Shown here in pieces: positions 43,743 through 52,669 of a stretch of 64,000 nucleotides of DNA; position 1 is the stretch's first letter, and each line of letters begins with the position of its first letter. A model generated the notes under the pieces. The model did no database searches and was not told the origin of the DNA. It saw only the letters and a program-made list of their open reading frames with translations. This stretch comes from Candidatus Thorarchaeota archaeon (GTDB taxonomy: Archaea; Asgardarchaeota; Thorarchaeia; Thorarchaeales; Thorarchaeaceae). The position numbers and the translations under genes were made by a program. The stretch is taken from contig SHMX01000007.1 of the NCBI GenBank assembly GCA_008080745.1, positions 1 through 64,000 on the forward strand, in the 5' to 3' direction.

Positions 43743-44645
43743 ATGGACATCGAAGGTGTGATAATATTTGACGCGAAATCTGGGATTCCCATGTTTTCGA
43801 AATTGAAAGAAGGAATAGATCCCTCTATGTTTTCGAGCTTTATCAGTGCAGTAGATCACTTTTCTTCTGAATTTCAAATGGGCGGCCTGACGTCATTTGC
43901 TACTGAGGAAAATCTGATTTTTCTTTCAAAGAAAGGACGTATTATCACAGCATTGATAGTACCAAAGACTCAAGAATTCAGGGAAACCGATGAATTGGCA
44001 GCTGTACTGACAGAGCAGTTTGAAAAGCGATACGAAATTCCTGAGAGACCTCAACCACTTTCTTATGAAGGATTTCGAGGATTTGTTGACGAAACACTTC
44101 GCAGGATGAAATATCCCTTCTTGAGTAAAGTTTCTATTTTTGTACATAACCAGTATGGTGGTGAAATCTCCATAAAGCCCCGATTGATGAAGCGGAATGG
44201 AGAAGAAGGGGTTATTGACATGATTGCAACATCTCCTATAAAACGAGATGATGATGAAGAATTACATCATGAACTCGCTCTCTCGGAGAACTTTACATTT
44301 GTAAAAGCAATTGATGGGATTGCAACTCGTGGGGATGTCATGGAGTTCATAGATTCTATCCATACCTATGGAGCAAAGATTCTCAGAAGAGGAAAGACTG
44401 AGTTTATTCCATATTTCCCTCAAAGAGCAGTAATTGTAGCAAGAGAGTTCTCTTCTACTGTTGAAAAATATCTCACTCGACTTCCAGAAGACAATGGGCA
44501 ACTATACGTGGATGGATCCAAATTATTTGGCCGTTTCAAAAATATTACTCGAGAGGTTCGCTGTGGTATTGAATTATGGGAATGGAAGAATGGCGGAAAT
44601 CCACAGCCAGTGAAGCCAAAAGAAAACTATGTTGATGTGACATAG
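43743..44645 (+). CDS. Longin/roadblock-like domain protein, paralogue 1
   Basis: A 300-residue cytoplasmic protein. Residues 1-100 show the pattern of a longin/roadblock (profilin-like) domain: 'MDIEGVIIFDAKSGIPMFSK' strand-turn-strand, 'DPSMFSSFISAVDHFSSEF' helix, then three strands ending 'RIITALIVP' and a second helix. Residues ~115-300 form an unrecognised domain. I chose ATG 43743 because the paralogue at 44720 starts with the same MDIEG, and both proteins are then exactly 300 residues; ATG 43722 would add seven residues. In Asgard archaea such domains pair with small GTPases; this link is inferred. Confidence 0.65.
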   Translation: MDIEGVIIFDAKSGIPMFSKLKEGIDPSMFSSFISAVDHFSSEFQMGGLTSFATEENLIFLSKKGRIITALIVPKTQEFRETDELAAVLTEQFEKRYEIPERPQPLSYEGFRGFVDETLRRMKYPFLSKVSIFVHNQYGGEISIKPRLMKRNGEEGVIDMIATSPIKRDDDEELHHELALSENFTFVKAIDGIATRGDVMEFIDSIHTYGAKILRRGKTEFIPYFPQRAVIVAREFSSTVEKYLTRLPEDNGQLYVDGSKLFGRFKNITREVRCGIELWEWKNGGNPQPVKPKENYVDVT

Positions 44646-44719
44646 AATAGAAATCTGCATACTACCTAGCAAAGATAATATGGACTGATACAAGCATTCA
44701 CGAGAAGGTGAATAGCCCT

Positions 44720-45622
44720 TTGGACATCGAAGGCATTGTCATATTTGGAGCAGAATCAGGAATTCCATTATACTCTCAGATGAGTGAGGATATAGAACCA
44801 TCTCTATTCAGCGGATTCGTTTCAGCAATTCAAAATTTCGCTAGAGAAATGGCATTAGGTGGTCTATCTTCTTTTGTGACTGATGAAAAAACAGTGTTTC
44901 TAGCAGCTCGTGATAAGACAGTGACCGCTCTTATAGCACCCGTCGATTCAGACTTTGAGGAGATATATTCTCTTGCTTACAATCTTGGAGAGAAATTTGA
45001 GGAAAAATACGAGGTCTTTGATGGAGGCAATGTCGAGATCTACAAATCCTTTGACAGTATAGTGTCAGAAACGCTCAAAGAGAATGAGGTCCCTTTCATC
45101 TTTCGTGTTGCTAATTTTGCCAAGAAAGAGATTGGTGGCGATGTGTCAATTCGTCCAAGTCTGAAAACTCGTGATGGAGACTATGAGATAATCGACATTC
45201 TTGTAGATTATGGTGATAAGACTAAGAAAGGAGGTCTTCGAGACCGTATTATCCAAAAACACCTGCGTGTTTTTAGTACTGAAATTATATTCATCAAGGC
45301 AATCGACGATACTGCTGGACGCGGTGAAGTTATGAAATTTCTCGAGTCTCTGAAGAATTATGGAATATGGCGTCGAGAAGAGGAAGATTTAGACGATGTC
45401 TTTCCTTATTTTCCATCTAAAGCGGTAGTTGTAGCTCGTGATTATTCCCCTACGGTCTTTGAGGGTGTAAGAGAGCTCGACAAAGTGGATGATAAGACCT
45501 ACATCGCACCCGATCATCTCTCTTTTACCCTGGGAAGTAGGAGAGCTCCTAAGACTACGAAGTGTTTTGTTGAGCTCTGGAAATGGTATGATAACAAGTA
45601 TCCAGAGCGAGTCTTTGACTAA
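44720..45622 (+). CDS. Longin/roadblock-like domain protein, paralogue 2
   Basis: The tandem paralogue, also 300 residues: 'DIEGIVIFGAESGIPLYSQM', 'EPSLFSGFVSAIQNFAREM', then 'KTVTALIAPVD', followed by the same ~190-residue C-terminal domain (shared 'FPYFPSKAVVVARDYSPTV' / 'IPYFPQRAVIVAREFSSTV' and 'CFVELWKW' / 'CGIELWEW'). I chose TTG 44720, eight bases after AAGGTGA, because it gives the MDIEG start of paralogue 1; a GTG at 44708 is the alternative. Its TAA stop interlocks with the stop of the convergent dehydrogenase gene. The pair may form a heterodimer. Confidence 0.65.
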   Translation: MDIEGIVIFGAESGIPLYSQMSEDIEPSLFSGFVSAIQNFAREMALGGLSSFVTDEKTVFLAARDKTVTALIAPVDSDFEEIYSLAYNLGEKFEEKYEVFDGGNVEIYKSFDSIVSETLKENEVPFIFRVANFAKKEIGGDVSIRPSLKTRDGDYEIIDILVDYGDKTKKGGLRDRIIQKHLRVFSTEIIFIKAIDDTAGRGEVMKFLESLKNYGIWRREEEDLDDVFPYFPSKAVVVARDYSPTVFEGVRELDKVDDKTYIAPDHLSFTLGSRRAPKTTKCFVELWKWYDNKYPERVFD

Positions 45623-47274
45623 GGCTCATCCATATACTTGTATGCGAAATGAGTAGGAGGCACGAAGGTCTCTTTGATACTTCTTGGTGAAACCCATCTC
45701 ATCAAGTTCAATCTACTGCCTGCTTTATCATTAGTACCAGATGCTCTAGCACCACCAAATGGTTGTCTTCCAACCACGGCTCCCGTTGGTTTATCGTTTA
45801 TGTAGAAATTCCCTGCTGCATTTACCAGTATCTGAGAGGCCAATACTATGGCTTCCCTGTTTTGAGCAAAAATTGATCCCGTCAGTCCATAAGGTGAGGT
45901 CTCATCACAGAGTCTCAGGGTTTCTGCATATTTTTCATCCTCATAGACATAAACTGTTAAGACTGGCCCAAAAATTTCTTCTTTCATAAGTTTGGTCTTG
46001 GGTTTTTTAGAAACAACTATTGTGGGTTCAATAAAGTAGCCTTCTGAATCATCGTAACCTCCTCCTGCAATAATCTCAAGGTCTGATGATTCTTTTGCAT
46101 AATCTATGTATGAAACTATCTTGTCAAAAGCGGACTTATCGATTACAGCATTTACAAGATTCTGAAAATCTTCAACACCACCCATTTTTACTTCATCGAG
46201 GTTTCTCAATAGTCCCTTCTGGACAATAGACCAGATTGATTCTGGAATATATGTTCTTGAAGCTGCTGAACATTTCTGTCCTTGATATTCAAAAGCTCCT
46301 CTGATCAGTGCAGTAATCAATGATGGTATATCCGCTGACTTGTGTGCAAACACAAAGTCCTTTCCACCAGTTTCTCCAACCAATCGTGGATAGGTCTTAT
46401 ACTGCTCAATTCGTTCTCCAACCTGTTGCCATAGATATCTGAATGTACTTGTACTACCCGTGAAATGGATTCCTGCAAGAGATGGATGTGATATCACTGG
46501 CTTTCCTACCTCACTTCCTGAACCAGGAATGAAGTTAATGACGCCAGGAAAGAGGCCTGCTTCAAGAAATACTTTCATCACATAATAAGCTGGGAATACT
46601 GCAGATGATGCTGGTTTCCAGAGTACAACGTTACCCATCATGGCTGGAGCTGATGGAAGATTGCCCATTATAGATACAAAGTTGAAGGGCGTTATTGCAA
46701 ACACGAACCCCTCTAAGGGTCGGTATTCCAATCTGTCCCACTCTCCTTTGGCTGAATTCACCTGCATACGGTATATCTCTTGCATGTAGTATGCATTGAA
46801 TCTCAGAAAGTCAATCAACTCTGCAGCAGAGTCAATCTCTGCTTGGTAGGTATTCTTACTCATTCCAAGCATTGCAGCTGCATTTAGTGTAGACCTCCAT
46901 GGGCCTGAAATCAATTCGGCAGCCTTTAGAAAAATAACAGCCCTATCATACCACGGTGTTATACTCCAAGTCTTACTTGTTTCTAAGGCAGTATCTATTG
47001 CCTGCAGAACTTCATCTTCTCCTGCCTTATGGTATTCTGCGAGAACATGTCGATGTTCATGTGGAATTCTCGACTCTCCAAGGTTGTCTGTTCTGACCTC
47101 CTTTCCTCCAATTATCAGGGGTATGTCTATCTTTCTGGTTTTCATTTCAGACAATTTGGTCTTCAATTCCTTCCTTTCTGGACTACCAGGGAGATATTCT
47201 AAAGTTGGCTCATTCTCAGGTTTCGGGATCACAAATTTCGTACCAGGCATTCGTAACACATCTACAGCTTTCAA
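45619..47274 (-). CDS. 1-pyrroline-5-carboxylate dehydrogenase (ALDH4 type)
   Basis: An aldehyde dehydrogenase-superfamily enzyme of 551 residues that oxidises glutamate semialdehyde/P5C to glutamate in proline breakdown. The catalytic Cys is in 'AFEYQGQKCSAASRTYIP', the general-base Glu in 'RLVGETGGKDFVFAHKSAD', the NAD loop in 'IHFTGSTSTFRYLWQQ', and 'EIFGPVLTVYVYED' is conserved. The long N-terminal lead ('PLIIGGKEVRTDNLGESRIP') and overall length match the eukaryote-like ALDH4A1/RocA group. The first start is a TTG at 47274 lying inside a perfect palindrome; an ATG at 47250 is the alternative. No proline dehydrogenase is adjacent. Confidence 0.9.
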   Translation of the reverse strand: MKAVDVLRMPGTKFVIPKPENEPTLEYLPGSPERKELKTKLSEMKTRKIDIPLIIGGKEVRTDNLGESRIPHEHRHVLAEYHKAGEDEVLQAIDTALETSKTWSITPWYDRAVIFLKAAELISGPWRSTLNAAAMLGMSKNTYQAEIDSAAELIDFLRFNAYYMQEIYRMQVNSAKGEWDRLEYRPLEGFVFAITPFNFVSIMGNLPSAPAMMGNVVLWKPASSAVFPAYYVMKVFLEAGLFPGVINFIPGSGSEVGKPVISHPSLAGIHFTGSTSTFRYLWQQVGERIEQYKTYPRLVGETGGKDFVFAHKSADIPSLITALIRGAFEYQGQKCSAASRTYIPESIWSIVQKGLLRNLDEVKMGGVEDFQNLVNAVIDKSAFDKIVSYIDYAKESSDLEIIAGGGYDDSEGYFIEPTIVVSKKPKTKLMKEEIFGPVLTVYVYEDEKYAETLRLCDETSPYGLTGSIFAQNREAIVLASQILVNAAGNFYINDKPTGAVVGRQPFGGARASGTNDKAGSRLNLMRWVSPRSIKETFVPPTHFAYKYMDEP

Positions 47275-47299
47275 TTGTATGTTCTATGACATACAATTG
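47272..47299. promoter_or_regulatory. Perfect 11-bp inverted repeat over the P5C dehydrogenase start
   Basis: CAATTGTATGT (47272-47282) and ACATACAATTG (47289-47299) flank six bases (TCTATG). The repeat covers the TTG start and the likely transcription start (a TATA-like TTATATCC lies ~25 bases upstream on the minus strand). It suits a dimeric repressor operator, or an mRNA hairpin at the start codon. Confidence 0.55.
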
Positions 47300-47362
47300 A
47301 CCTCAAGCGGATGTATGGATATAACTTCTTAACAATATTAAACTTACGTACTGTACTTTAAA

Positions 47363-48022
47363 TCAACCTACTGATGTGCCACAGTATTCGCAAGTAACCA
47401 TTTTCCCTCTTTTGAGAATCTCAGCCTGATCTGCTCTAAACTTCGAACCGCACATAGGACATAACCACATCTTTGTTTCTGGTTCAGGCACCTCTCCTCC
47501 AATCTCTGTTAGAATTCTCTCAGCCCAAGTTACAAATGTAGTTTGATTTGCCGCTCGAAAACTTTTCACTGATTCTTGAAGTACCTTCTTTGCATCTGCA
47601 AGTCTTCCAACACCACGGTAGGCAATACCTAATCCCATTGCATTCCATCCTGTGTACCATTTATCTGCAATGTTTTGGGCTTTCTCAAGGCCTGATTCGA
47701 AGGTTTCTATGGCAGTGGAGTAATCCATATTATGAAGTGCAATTTGCCCCTTTCCCCAATGGGCTGCTGCTTGGAACCACAGATTTGCCATCTCTTGTGC
47801 TTCCTTCATAAGTTCAGAGTAGAGCTTCTTAGCCTCTTTCATATCTCTTGCATTCAATGTGCAATCGGCCATTACCCGTAGTGCCTCAGTCGCTCTGGCA
47901 TAGTTCTTCTTTTTCTGAAATTGTTTTCGTGCTTTTTCTGCAGTTTTCTTTCCTTCTTTGAACTCTCCAGACTGATGTAACTGAACTGCCTTCTGAAGGA
48001 GCTCCTCTCCACTCGATGACAT
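47363..48022 (-). CDS. TPR protein with C-terminal zinc ribbon
   Basis: A 219-residue soluble protein. Residues ~1-165 are four to five tetratricopeptide repeats with the typical 'A...G.a....G....A...' pattern, e.g. 'AAAHWGKGQIALHNMDYSTA' and 'GWNAMGLGIAYRGVGRLADA'. The C-terminus is a zinc ribbon, CPMC (188-191) and CEYC (211-214). TPR arrays bind peptides or partner proteins and the ribbon may bind nucleic acid or another protein, so an adaptor role is likely. No ribosome site precedes the ATG; a TATA-like TTATATTC about 28 bases upstream suggests a leaderless mRNA. Confidence 0.85.
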   Translation of the reverse strand: MSSSGEELLQKAVQLHQSGEFKEGKKTAEKARKQFQKKKNYARATEALRVMADCTLNARDMKEAKKLYSELMKEAQEMANLWFQAAAHWGKGQIALHNMDYSTAIETFESGLEKAQNIADKWYTGWNAMGLGIAYRGVGRLADAKKVLQESVKSFRAANQTTFVTWAERILTEIGGEVPEPETKMWLCPMCGSKFRADQAEILKRGKMVTCEYCGTSVG

Positions 48023-48068
48023 GATTCTTTTATGGGAGATGCTTGAATATAAGTAAGCTGAATTTTTT

Positions 48069-48986
48069 TCATGTCTTCTTTGACTGCTCAGTATCTGACA
48101 TTTTTACCAGTCCAACGCCAATCACTGCGACAGCTCCTGCAATTAGTGTAATCAATACTGGTGGTTCTCCCAGAATGAAATCTCCAGCGACACTTACAAA
48201 CGGCACTAGGAACAGAAACGAGGAAGCTTTCGGAGCGCCCAAATACTCGATTGCGGTGAAATACAGTATATAGGCTAGTCCCGAGGCCAAAACACCTGCA
48301 AATAAAAGGCCCAATATTGAAACCACATCCCAGATGAGAATCAGACTGGCCCCCTCTACAATCATGAAAAGAATAAATGGAATAATCATGACGGTCGATG
48401 TGGCATGTTTTACTGTCATCACTACAAATCTATCGGCTCCCTCTAGATAGTGAAGAGTGATTGTATAAGCTGCCCAGGCAAACATTCCTCCAAGTGCAAG
48501 AATTATTCCCCAAAGAAATCCCTCTGATACAGTGAGTGAATTCCATAGAAAAACAATCCCGCCCATGAGACCAAGAAGAAATCCAAAGATTTTCTTTGAA
48601 GTCAGAGGTTCTCTAAGAATAATTGCACCATATAATAGAACAACGATTGGACAGAGATTGATGATAATAGAGGTTGTTCCGCATGGAATAAATTCAGCAC
48701 TGATATGTGTAAAGATTACAAACAATGCTGAAACAAAGGCGCTCAATAGTAGTATACTTCGATATGGTCTGATCTCTTCGGCTATTGTTCTAGGTCCTTT
48801 TCTCTGATACGCCATTACCCCCACCATTGTCATAGCTCCCAGGAAATACCTGAAGAAGGCATACATGATTCCAGAAACTCTGACCGGAGGTATTCCTGAT
48901 AAAAATCGGGATACCACATAATTTACTCCCCATAAGAGAATAATTATAGCCAACATGAGGTAAGGACGAAGAGATTTCACGAGCAT
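48069..48986 (-). CDS. DMT-superfamily (EamA-type) transporter
   Basis: A 305-residue integral membrane protein with ten predicted helices made of two EamA halves. The first half shows 'GVNYVVSRFLSGIPPVRVSG' and 'TSIIINLCPIVVLLYGAIIL', the second 'APKASSFLFLVPFVSVAGDF', a conserved inverted duplication. EamA proteins export amino acids, metabolites or nucleotide sugars; the substrate is unknown. I prefer ATG 48986; a TTG at 49013 adds nine residues that contain a TATA-like stretch. It ends 46 bases before the TPR gene, with which it shares strand and perhaps a transcript. Confidence 0.88.
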   Translation of the reverse strand: MLVKSLRPYLMLAIIILLWGVNYVVSRFLSGIPPVRVSGIMYAFFRYFLGAMTMVGVMAYQRKGPRTIAEEIRPYRSILLLSAFVSALFVIFTHISAEFIPCGTTSIIINLCPIVVLLYGAIILREPLTSKKIFGFLLGLMGGIVFLWNSLTVSEGFLWGIILALGGMFAWAAYTITLHYLEGADRFVVMTVKHATSTVMIIPFILFMIVEGASLILIWDVVSILGLLFAGVLASGLAYILYFTAIEYLGAPKASSFLFLVPFVSVAGDFILGEPPVLITLIAGAVAVIGVGLVKMSDTEQSKKT

Positions 48987-49029
48987 CGTGGCATTATATC
49001 CTCTTCTTAGCAATAACGGTAGGTGCTTC

Positions 49030-51252
49030 CTACTGTCTGCGATATGTAATAACTACGTTATTTGAAAGTGGTACAAGTCGTACAAAGGCACAAGACTCAT
49101 CCCCGGCACGCTCCAAGGGGGCTCCTCCGAAGACCTTTATCATATGGAGGTTATAGTATGTTGGAACATAAACAACCAATTCTTTAGGAAGATGCTCTTT
49201 CATTAGTATCTCGATTTGATTCTGATTTGACGACACTCCCATTTCGACCTGTATCTCACCAGATGCGGTCTGGATTCTACTCATAATCATGGGTGATGTG
49301 GATTCATGCCATGAGTCAGGTGCTCCTGGGAGAATTGCAAGAATTTCTCGTGCAGAGAATATTACCATTTCCCGTAATAGGAGGAGAAAATCTACTGATG
49401 CGATTAGACTGCATCCATCTCCCTTTGCACCTCCCTGGGTCTGTGAGCTAACATATTCTGCTAGTAGATTGAAGGGTGTGAGATATCTGAGAGTTCTTTT
49501 GAGCAGTCGTTCAACAGCATAATTCTGTCGTTCAACTACATAATAATGCGCGACACGAAGTGCAAGGTGACTCGAAAACAGATACTTATGTTGGGTCTTT
49601 ACTAGACCCTTCGTTATTACTCTGCTAGAGATAAGGTCCAAAATATCATTCATTTTTGCTACATCAAGATCCGTGAGTCCAAGAAGAGCAGCTGTTCCTA
49701 TAATATCGATAAGCGATTCATCACTAGCTATCTTCATCTCATGGAAAGCGTTAATGAGTAGAATCTCGTATTTGTCCAATAAGCTGGAAATATCTGCAGT
49801 TTGCTTTTCATCTTCTAAGGCTGCGTAACTAATTGCCCCGGAATGTAATGATGCATATCTCCAAAGCATTGAGATAACTTCTTCTTCAGTCCAGATTTTT
49901 TTCTCTCCGGTTTGCGACTCGAGTTCCAAGTCCCTCTTTATCTGCTCAATAATGAGGGGATACACCTTGTTTAGGAACGGTCTCATTAGTTTCAGATATG
50001 TTTTATCCTTCGTACACTTGTAATGTTCTAAGATACTCCAGATGAGAGGAACTAACTGCTCATCCAGTTTTTCTGCGGATGGTTTAATCATCCGGGATAA
50101 TCTGAGCGATATGTCCTTTGCCAGACCAAGGTTTCCAATTCTGTTTAAAGCCACAAGAACTCTGGCGCACTCATGCCAAGAAAGCTGGAATTCGTCATCA
50201 TCTGGTAACAAGAGTGAACGTGCTTGAATGGTCAGATTTGCTTTTGCTTGTGAAAATGCCTCGTCCAGTTCTCTGTCAGGAAACGATCCATATGATGTTT
50301 CTTCAGAAAAGGAGTACCACGATGCTATTGTGGAGTCTCGCATTGATTCATATTCAGGATAGCTTGGGACTGAATCACCCTGTGCTATTGGTACGAGGGG
50401 TGAGAAGAAATAGAATGTACCTGAACGGGATGGTTTCAGTGTCACATCATATCTTAGCACCGCAGTAGCTAAACCCAGACCTGCAGACAGTTCGCAATCC
50501 ATACCTTCTGTCCTTTCTACCAGCTCGCTAATCAGATTTGGATTGTCGCCGGATTGCATAATAACAGCGGTAGGTGGCGATCTAGCTATAACTGCCAGTT
50601 CTCTATTTCCATATAGTGCTCTCTCTTCTTCATTGTAATGAGTTGAACTGAGAGGTTCAACTCCTTGAACTGACATGGGGCGTAGTGCGATGTAGAATGT
50701 GCAAGTTATTTTTTTCATTGAGAGGTTCTGCAAATGTATCTCATTTACGACAGCTTCTTTGTTTCCCTTTGTGGTGTGGTAAATGTATCGAGTATATTGA
50801 ACGGGACCAACTTGTTTATCCCATTGGTATATTTGATCGCTACTTGATATCAGAGTGATATCATCATCTTCTAATGCTGGAAATACTATCTTATCATCAT
50901 CACGGATAAAAAAATCAATAGAACCGCAGTTTGGGTTAGCTGTAACTAGTCCTTTTATGTCGACTACACCAAACCCCTTGCCTCCAGGAGATCCCACCAG
51001 TGCCCAATATCTATCCATGTCATTTGATAAAGAGTCCGTCGAGTCTTTCTGCCGCATCCTTTTCTCGACCCAGTATGGCTTCATCCATCCCTCTGCTTTT
51101 GAATACACTACGGCATTTAACAGACCTCTTAGTGATTCAAAACCTTCTTCTGATTCTTCAATATCATTCACATTAATTCTGTGATTAAGTGCAATTTGCT
51201 TAATTCGCTCGTTTTTCACGGGGATTGTTAGATTCAGAGAAGGACCTCCCAT
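49030..51252 (-). CDS. Six-hairpin glycosidase-like protein, putative
   Basis: A 740-residue cytoplasmic protein without signal peptide. The N-terminal ~300 residues look all-beta ('YWALVGSPGGKGFGVVDIKG', 'VVNEIHLQNLSMKKITCTFY'), and residues ~320-700 are mostly helical with repeated helix pairs, as in the (alpha/alpha)6 barrel of GH15-like enzymes. A beta-sandwich followed by an alpha barrel is the GH15 layout, but I cannot point to the catalytic glutamates, so the activity is unproven. A TATA-like AAATATATGC lies ~30 bases before the ATG, giving a nearly leaderless mRNA. It is divergent from the ABC/subtilase operon. Confidence 0.45.
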   Translation of the reverse strand: MGGPSLNLTIPVKNERIKQIALNHRINVNDIEESEEGFESLRGLLNAVVYSKAEGWMKPYWVEKRMRQKDSTDSLSNDMDRYWALVGSPGGKGFGVVDIKGLVTANPNCGSIDFFIRDDDKIVFPALEDDDITLISSSDQIYQWDKQVGPVQYTRYIYHTTKGNKEAVVNEIHLQNLSMKKITCTFYIALRPMSVQGVEPLSSTHYNEEERALYGNRELAVIARSPPTAVIMQSGDNPNLISELVERTEGMDCELSAGLGLATAVLRYDVTLKPSRSGTFYFFSPLVPIAQGDSVPSYPEYESMRDSTIASWYSFSEETSYGSFPDRELDEAFSQAKANLTIQARSLLLPDDDEFQLSWHECARVLVALNRIGNLGLAKDISLRLSRMIKPSAEKLDEQLVPLIWSILEHYKCTKDKTYLKLMRPFLNKVYPLIIEQIKRDLELESQTGEKKIWTEEEVISMLWRYASLHSGAISYAALEDEKQTADISSLLDKYEILLINAFHEMKIASDESLIDIIGTAALLGLTDLDVAKMNDILDLISSRVITKGLVKTQHKYLFSSHLALRVAHYYVVERQNYAVERLLKRTLRYLTPFNLLAEYVSSQTQGGAKGDGCSLIASVDFLLLLREMVIFSAREILAILPGAPDSWHESTSPMIMSRIQTASGEIQVEMGVSSNQNQIEILMKEHLPKELVVYVPTYYNLHMIKVFGGAPLERAGDESCAFVRLVPLSNNVVITYRRQ

Positions 51253-51426
51253 CTGATACTTACTCTATTACTAACACTACTTCTATTGCATATATTTGGT
51301 ATTCTGGTGTGTATTATGATACATTTTGGCTAATGACTAAATCCTTAATAACACAGCCTCGTGATTTGCCCTTGATATTACACAATCTTCAAGATACCTA
51401 TTTGTGGTATAATGAGGGTGTATGAA

Positions 51427-52656
51427 ATGGCTGAAGTATTCACCAAACCTTCCCGACGAATTACCAATATGATTGCTAAAGAATTGCGCCTGATAGTTAA
51501 AGATAAGGTTGCACTCTTTCTCATATTTCTCTTACCAGCTGCATTGATAGGAATGTTATATTTTACAACGCAAGAAAGTGGAATGAGTGGAATAGAAATG
51601 GGCGGTGGTGGAGGTTTTGGTGGTGGTGACTCGGGAACTACTGATGTGGAAGACATAGATGTGGAAAACCCCGACATTGAGAACGTCACTGAAGAATCTG
51701 ATTCTGATGTAGTTTTGGGGATAATTGATTTAGATACTACACGAATGTATGACGGGGAAGATCTCTCAACAAACTATACTGAAACTCTTCGTCAGTTTGT
51801 AAAGGAGCTTATTCCATACAACAATACCGATGAGGCTTTTCAGGATCTCTATGATCAGGAGATTCTTGGCTATGTGGTAATTCCCGATGGTTTTGAAAAG
51901 AATCTAACCCTCAACGAGCCAACATTCGTCTATGTGCATATGGACGCCACAGCTATGCTAGACCAAAGTACTGTGCTTGGAGTTGTGCAGGCCGCTACAA
52001 TTACCTTCAGAGCAAGTAAACTGTGGATCCGAAGTGAAGTGTTTCCCTCTTTGATAATCGAGTTTACTCCTGATGGTGGATATGTTGAGAGTATGTTTGG
52101 AGGATTCATCGTTGTATTCTCAAGCTATCTCGGTATTGCTATGACATCGGCTCAGTCTATTGTTGGTGACACCCCACTCCGACGAATGTTATTGACACCC
52201 ACCAATAGATTAGAAGTGATTGTTGCAAAAGTCCTAGCTTATGTGGTCATTGGCTTTTTCCAGTCCCTATTATTAATCGCACTGTGGATTGTAGTATTTG
52301 GCCTGCAGCTAAATACTGGATTTGAATCGGTTGTCATTATCATGAGCCTAACCTCTCTTACTGGTTCTACCACAGGCATTCTCATTTCTTCGGTTGCTGG
52401 TTCAAGGTTGCAGGCTAATCAGATGTTTCTGTTTGTGTTATTCGGTACGATTATTCTTTCAGGTTTCTTCATAGATGTCGGAGTACTAGATGAGATTTTG
52501 CCCATGAATCAAGGGCTTGGACTACTCATCGATACTGGATTCAAAGGGTTGACCCTGATTGACGCGGGCTCAAGAGTTCTGAGATTAGTTGCATTCTCTA
52601 TCTTTGCAATTCTGGCTTCGACCTTCATATTCTCAAAGAAACCAACTCTCGGTTGA
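51427..52656 (+). CDS. ABC-2 type permease with large extracytoplasmic insert
   Basis: The membrane subunit (409 residues) of an exporter. One helix lies near 25-45 ('KVALFLIFLLPAALIGMLYF'). A ~170-residue outside domain follows with a Gly-rich (GGGGGFGGGDSG) and acidic segment, and five helices fill the C-terminal half ('MLLTPTNRLEVIVAKVLAYV' is the ABC-2 cytoplasmic motif). The layout matches ABC2_membrane_3 permeases. I chose ATG 51427 because GAGGGTG lies six bases upstream; ATG 51412 is inside that site. It is followed 13 bases later by the first ATPase gene and opens the operon that reaches past the window. Confidence 0.88.
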   Translation: MAEVFTKPSRRITNMIAKELRLIVKDKVALFLIFLLPAALIGMLYFTTQESGMSGIEMGGGGGFGGGDSGTTDVEDIDVENPDIENVTEESDSDVVLGIIDLDTTRMYDGEDLSTNYTETLRQFVKELIPYNNTDEAFQDLYDQEILGYVVIPDGFEKNLTLNEPTFVYVHMDATAMLDQSTVLGVVQAATITFRASKLWIRSEVFPSLIIEFTPDGGYVESMFGGFIVVFSSYLGIAMTSAQSIVGDTPLRRMLLTPTNRLEVIVAKVLAYVVIGFFQSLLLIALWIVVFGLQLNTGFESVVIIMSLTSLTGSTTGILISSVAGSRLQANQMFLFVLFGTIILSGFFIDVGVLDEILPMNQGLGLLIDTGFKGLTLIDAGSRVLRLVAFSIFAILASTFIFSKKPTLG

Positions 52657-52669
52657 ATAGGTGAAACAA

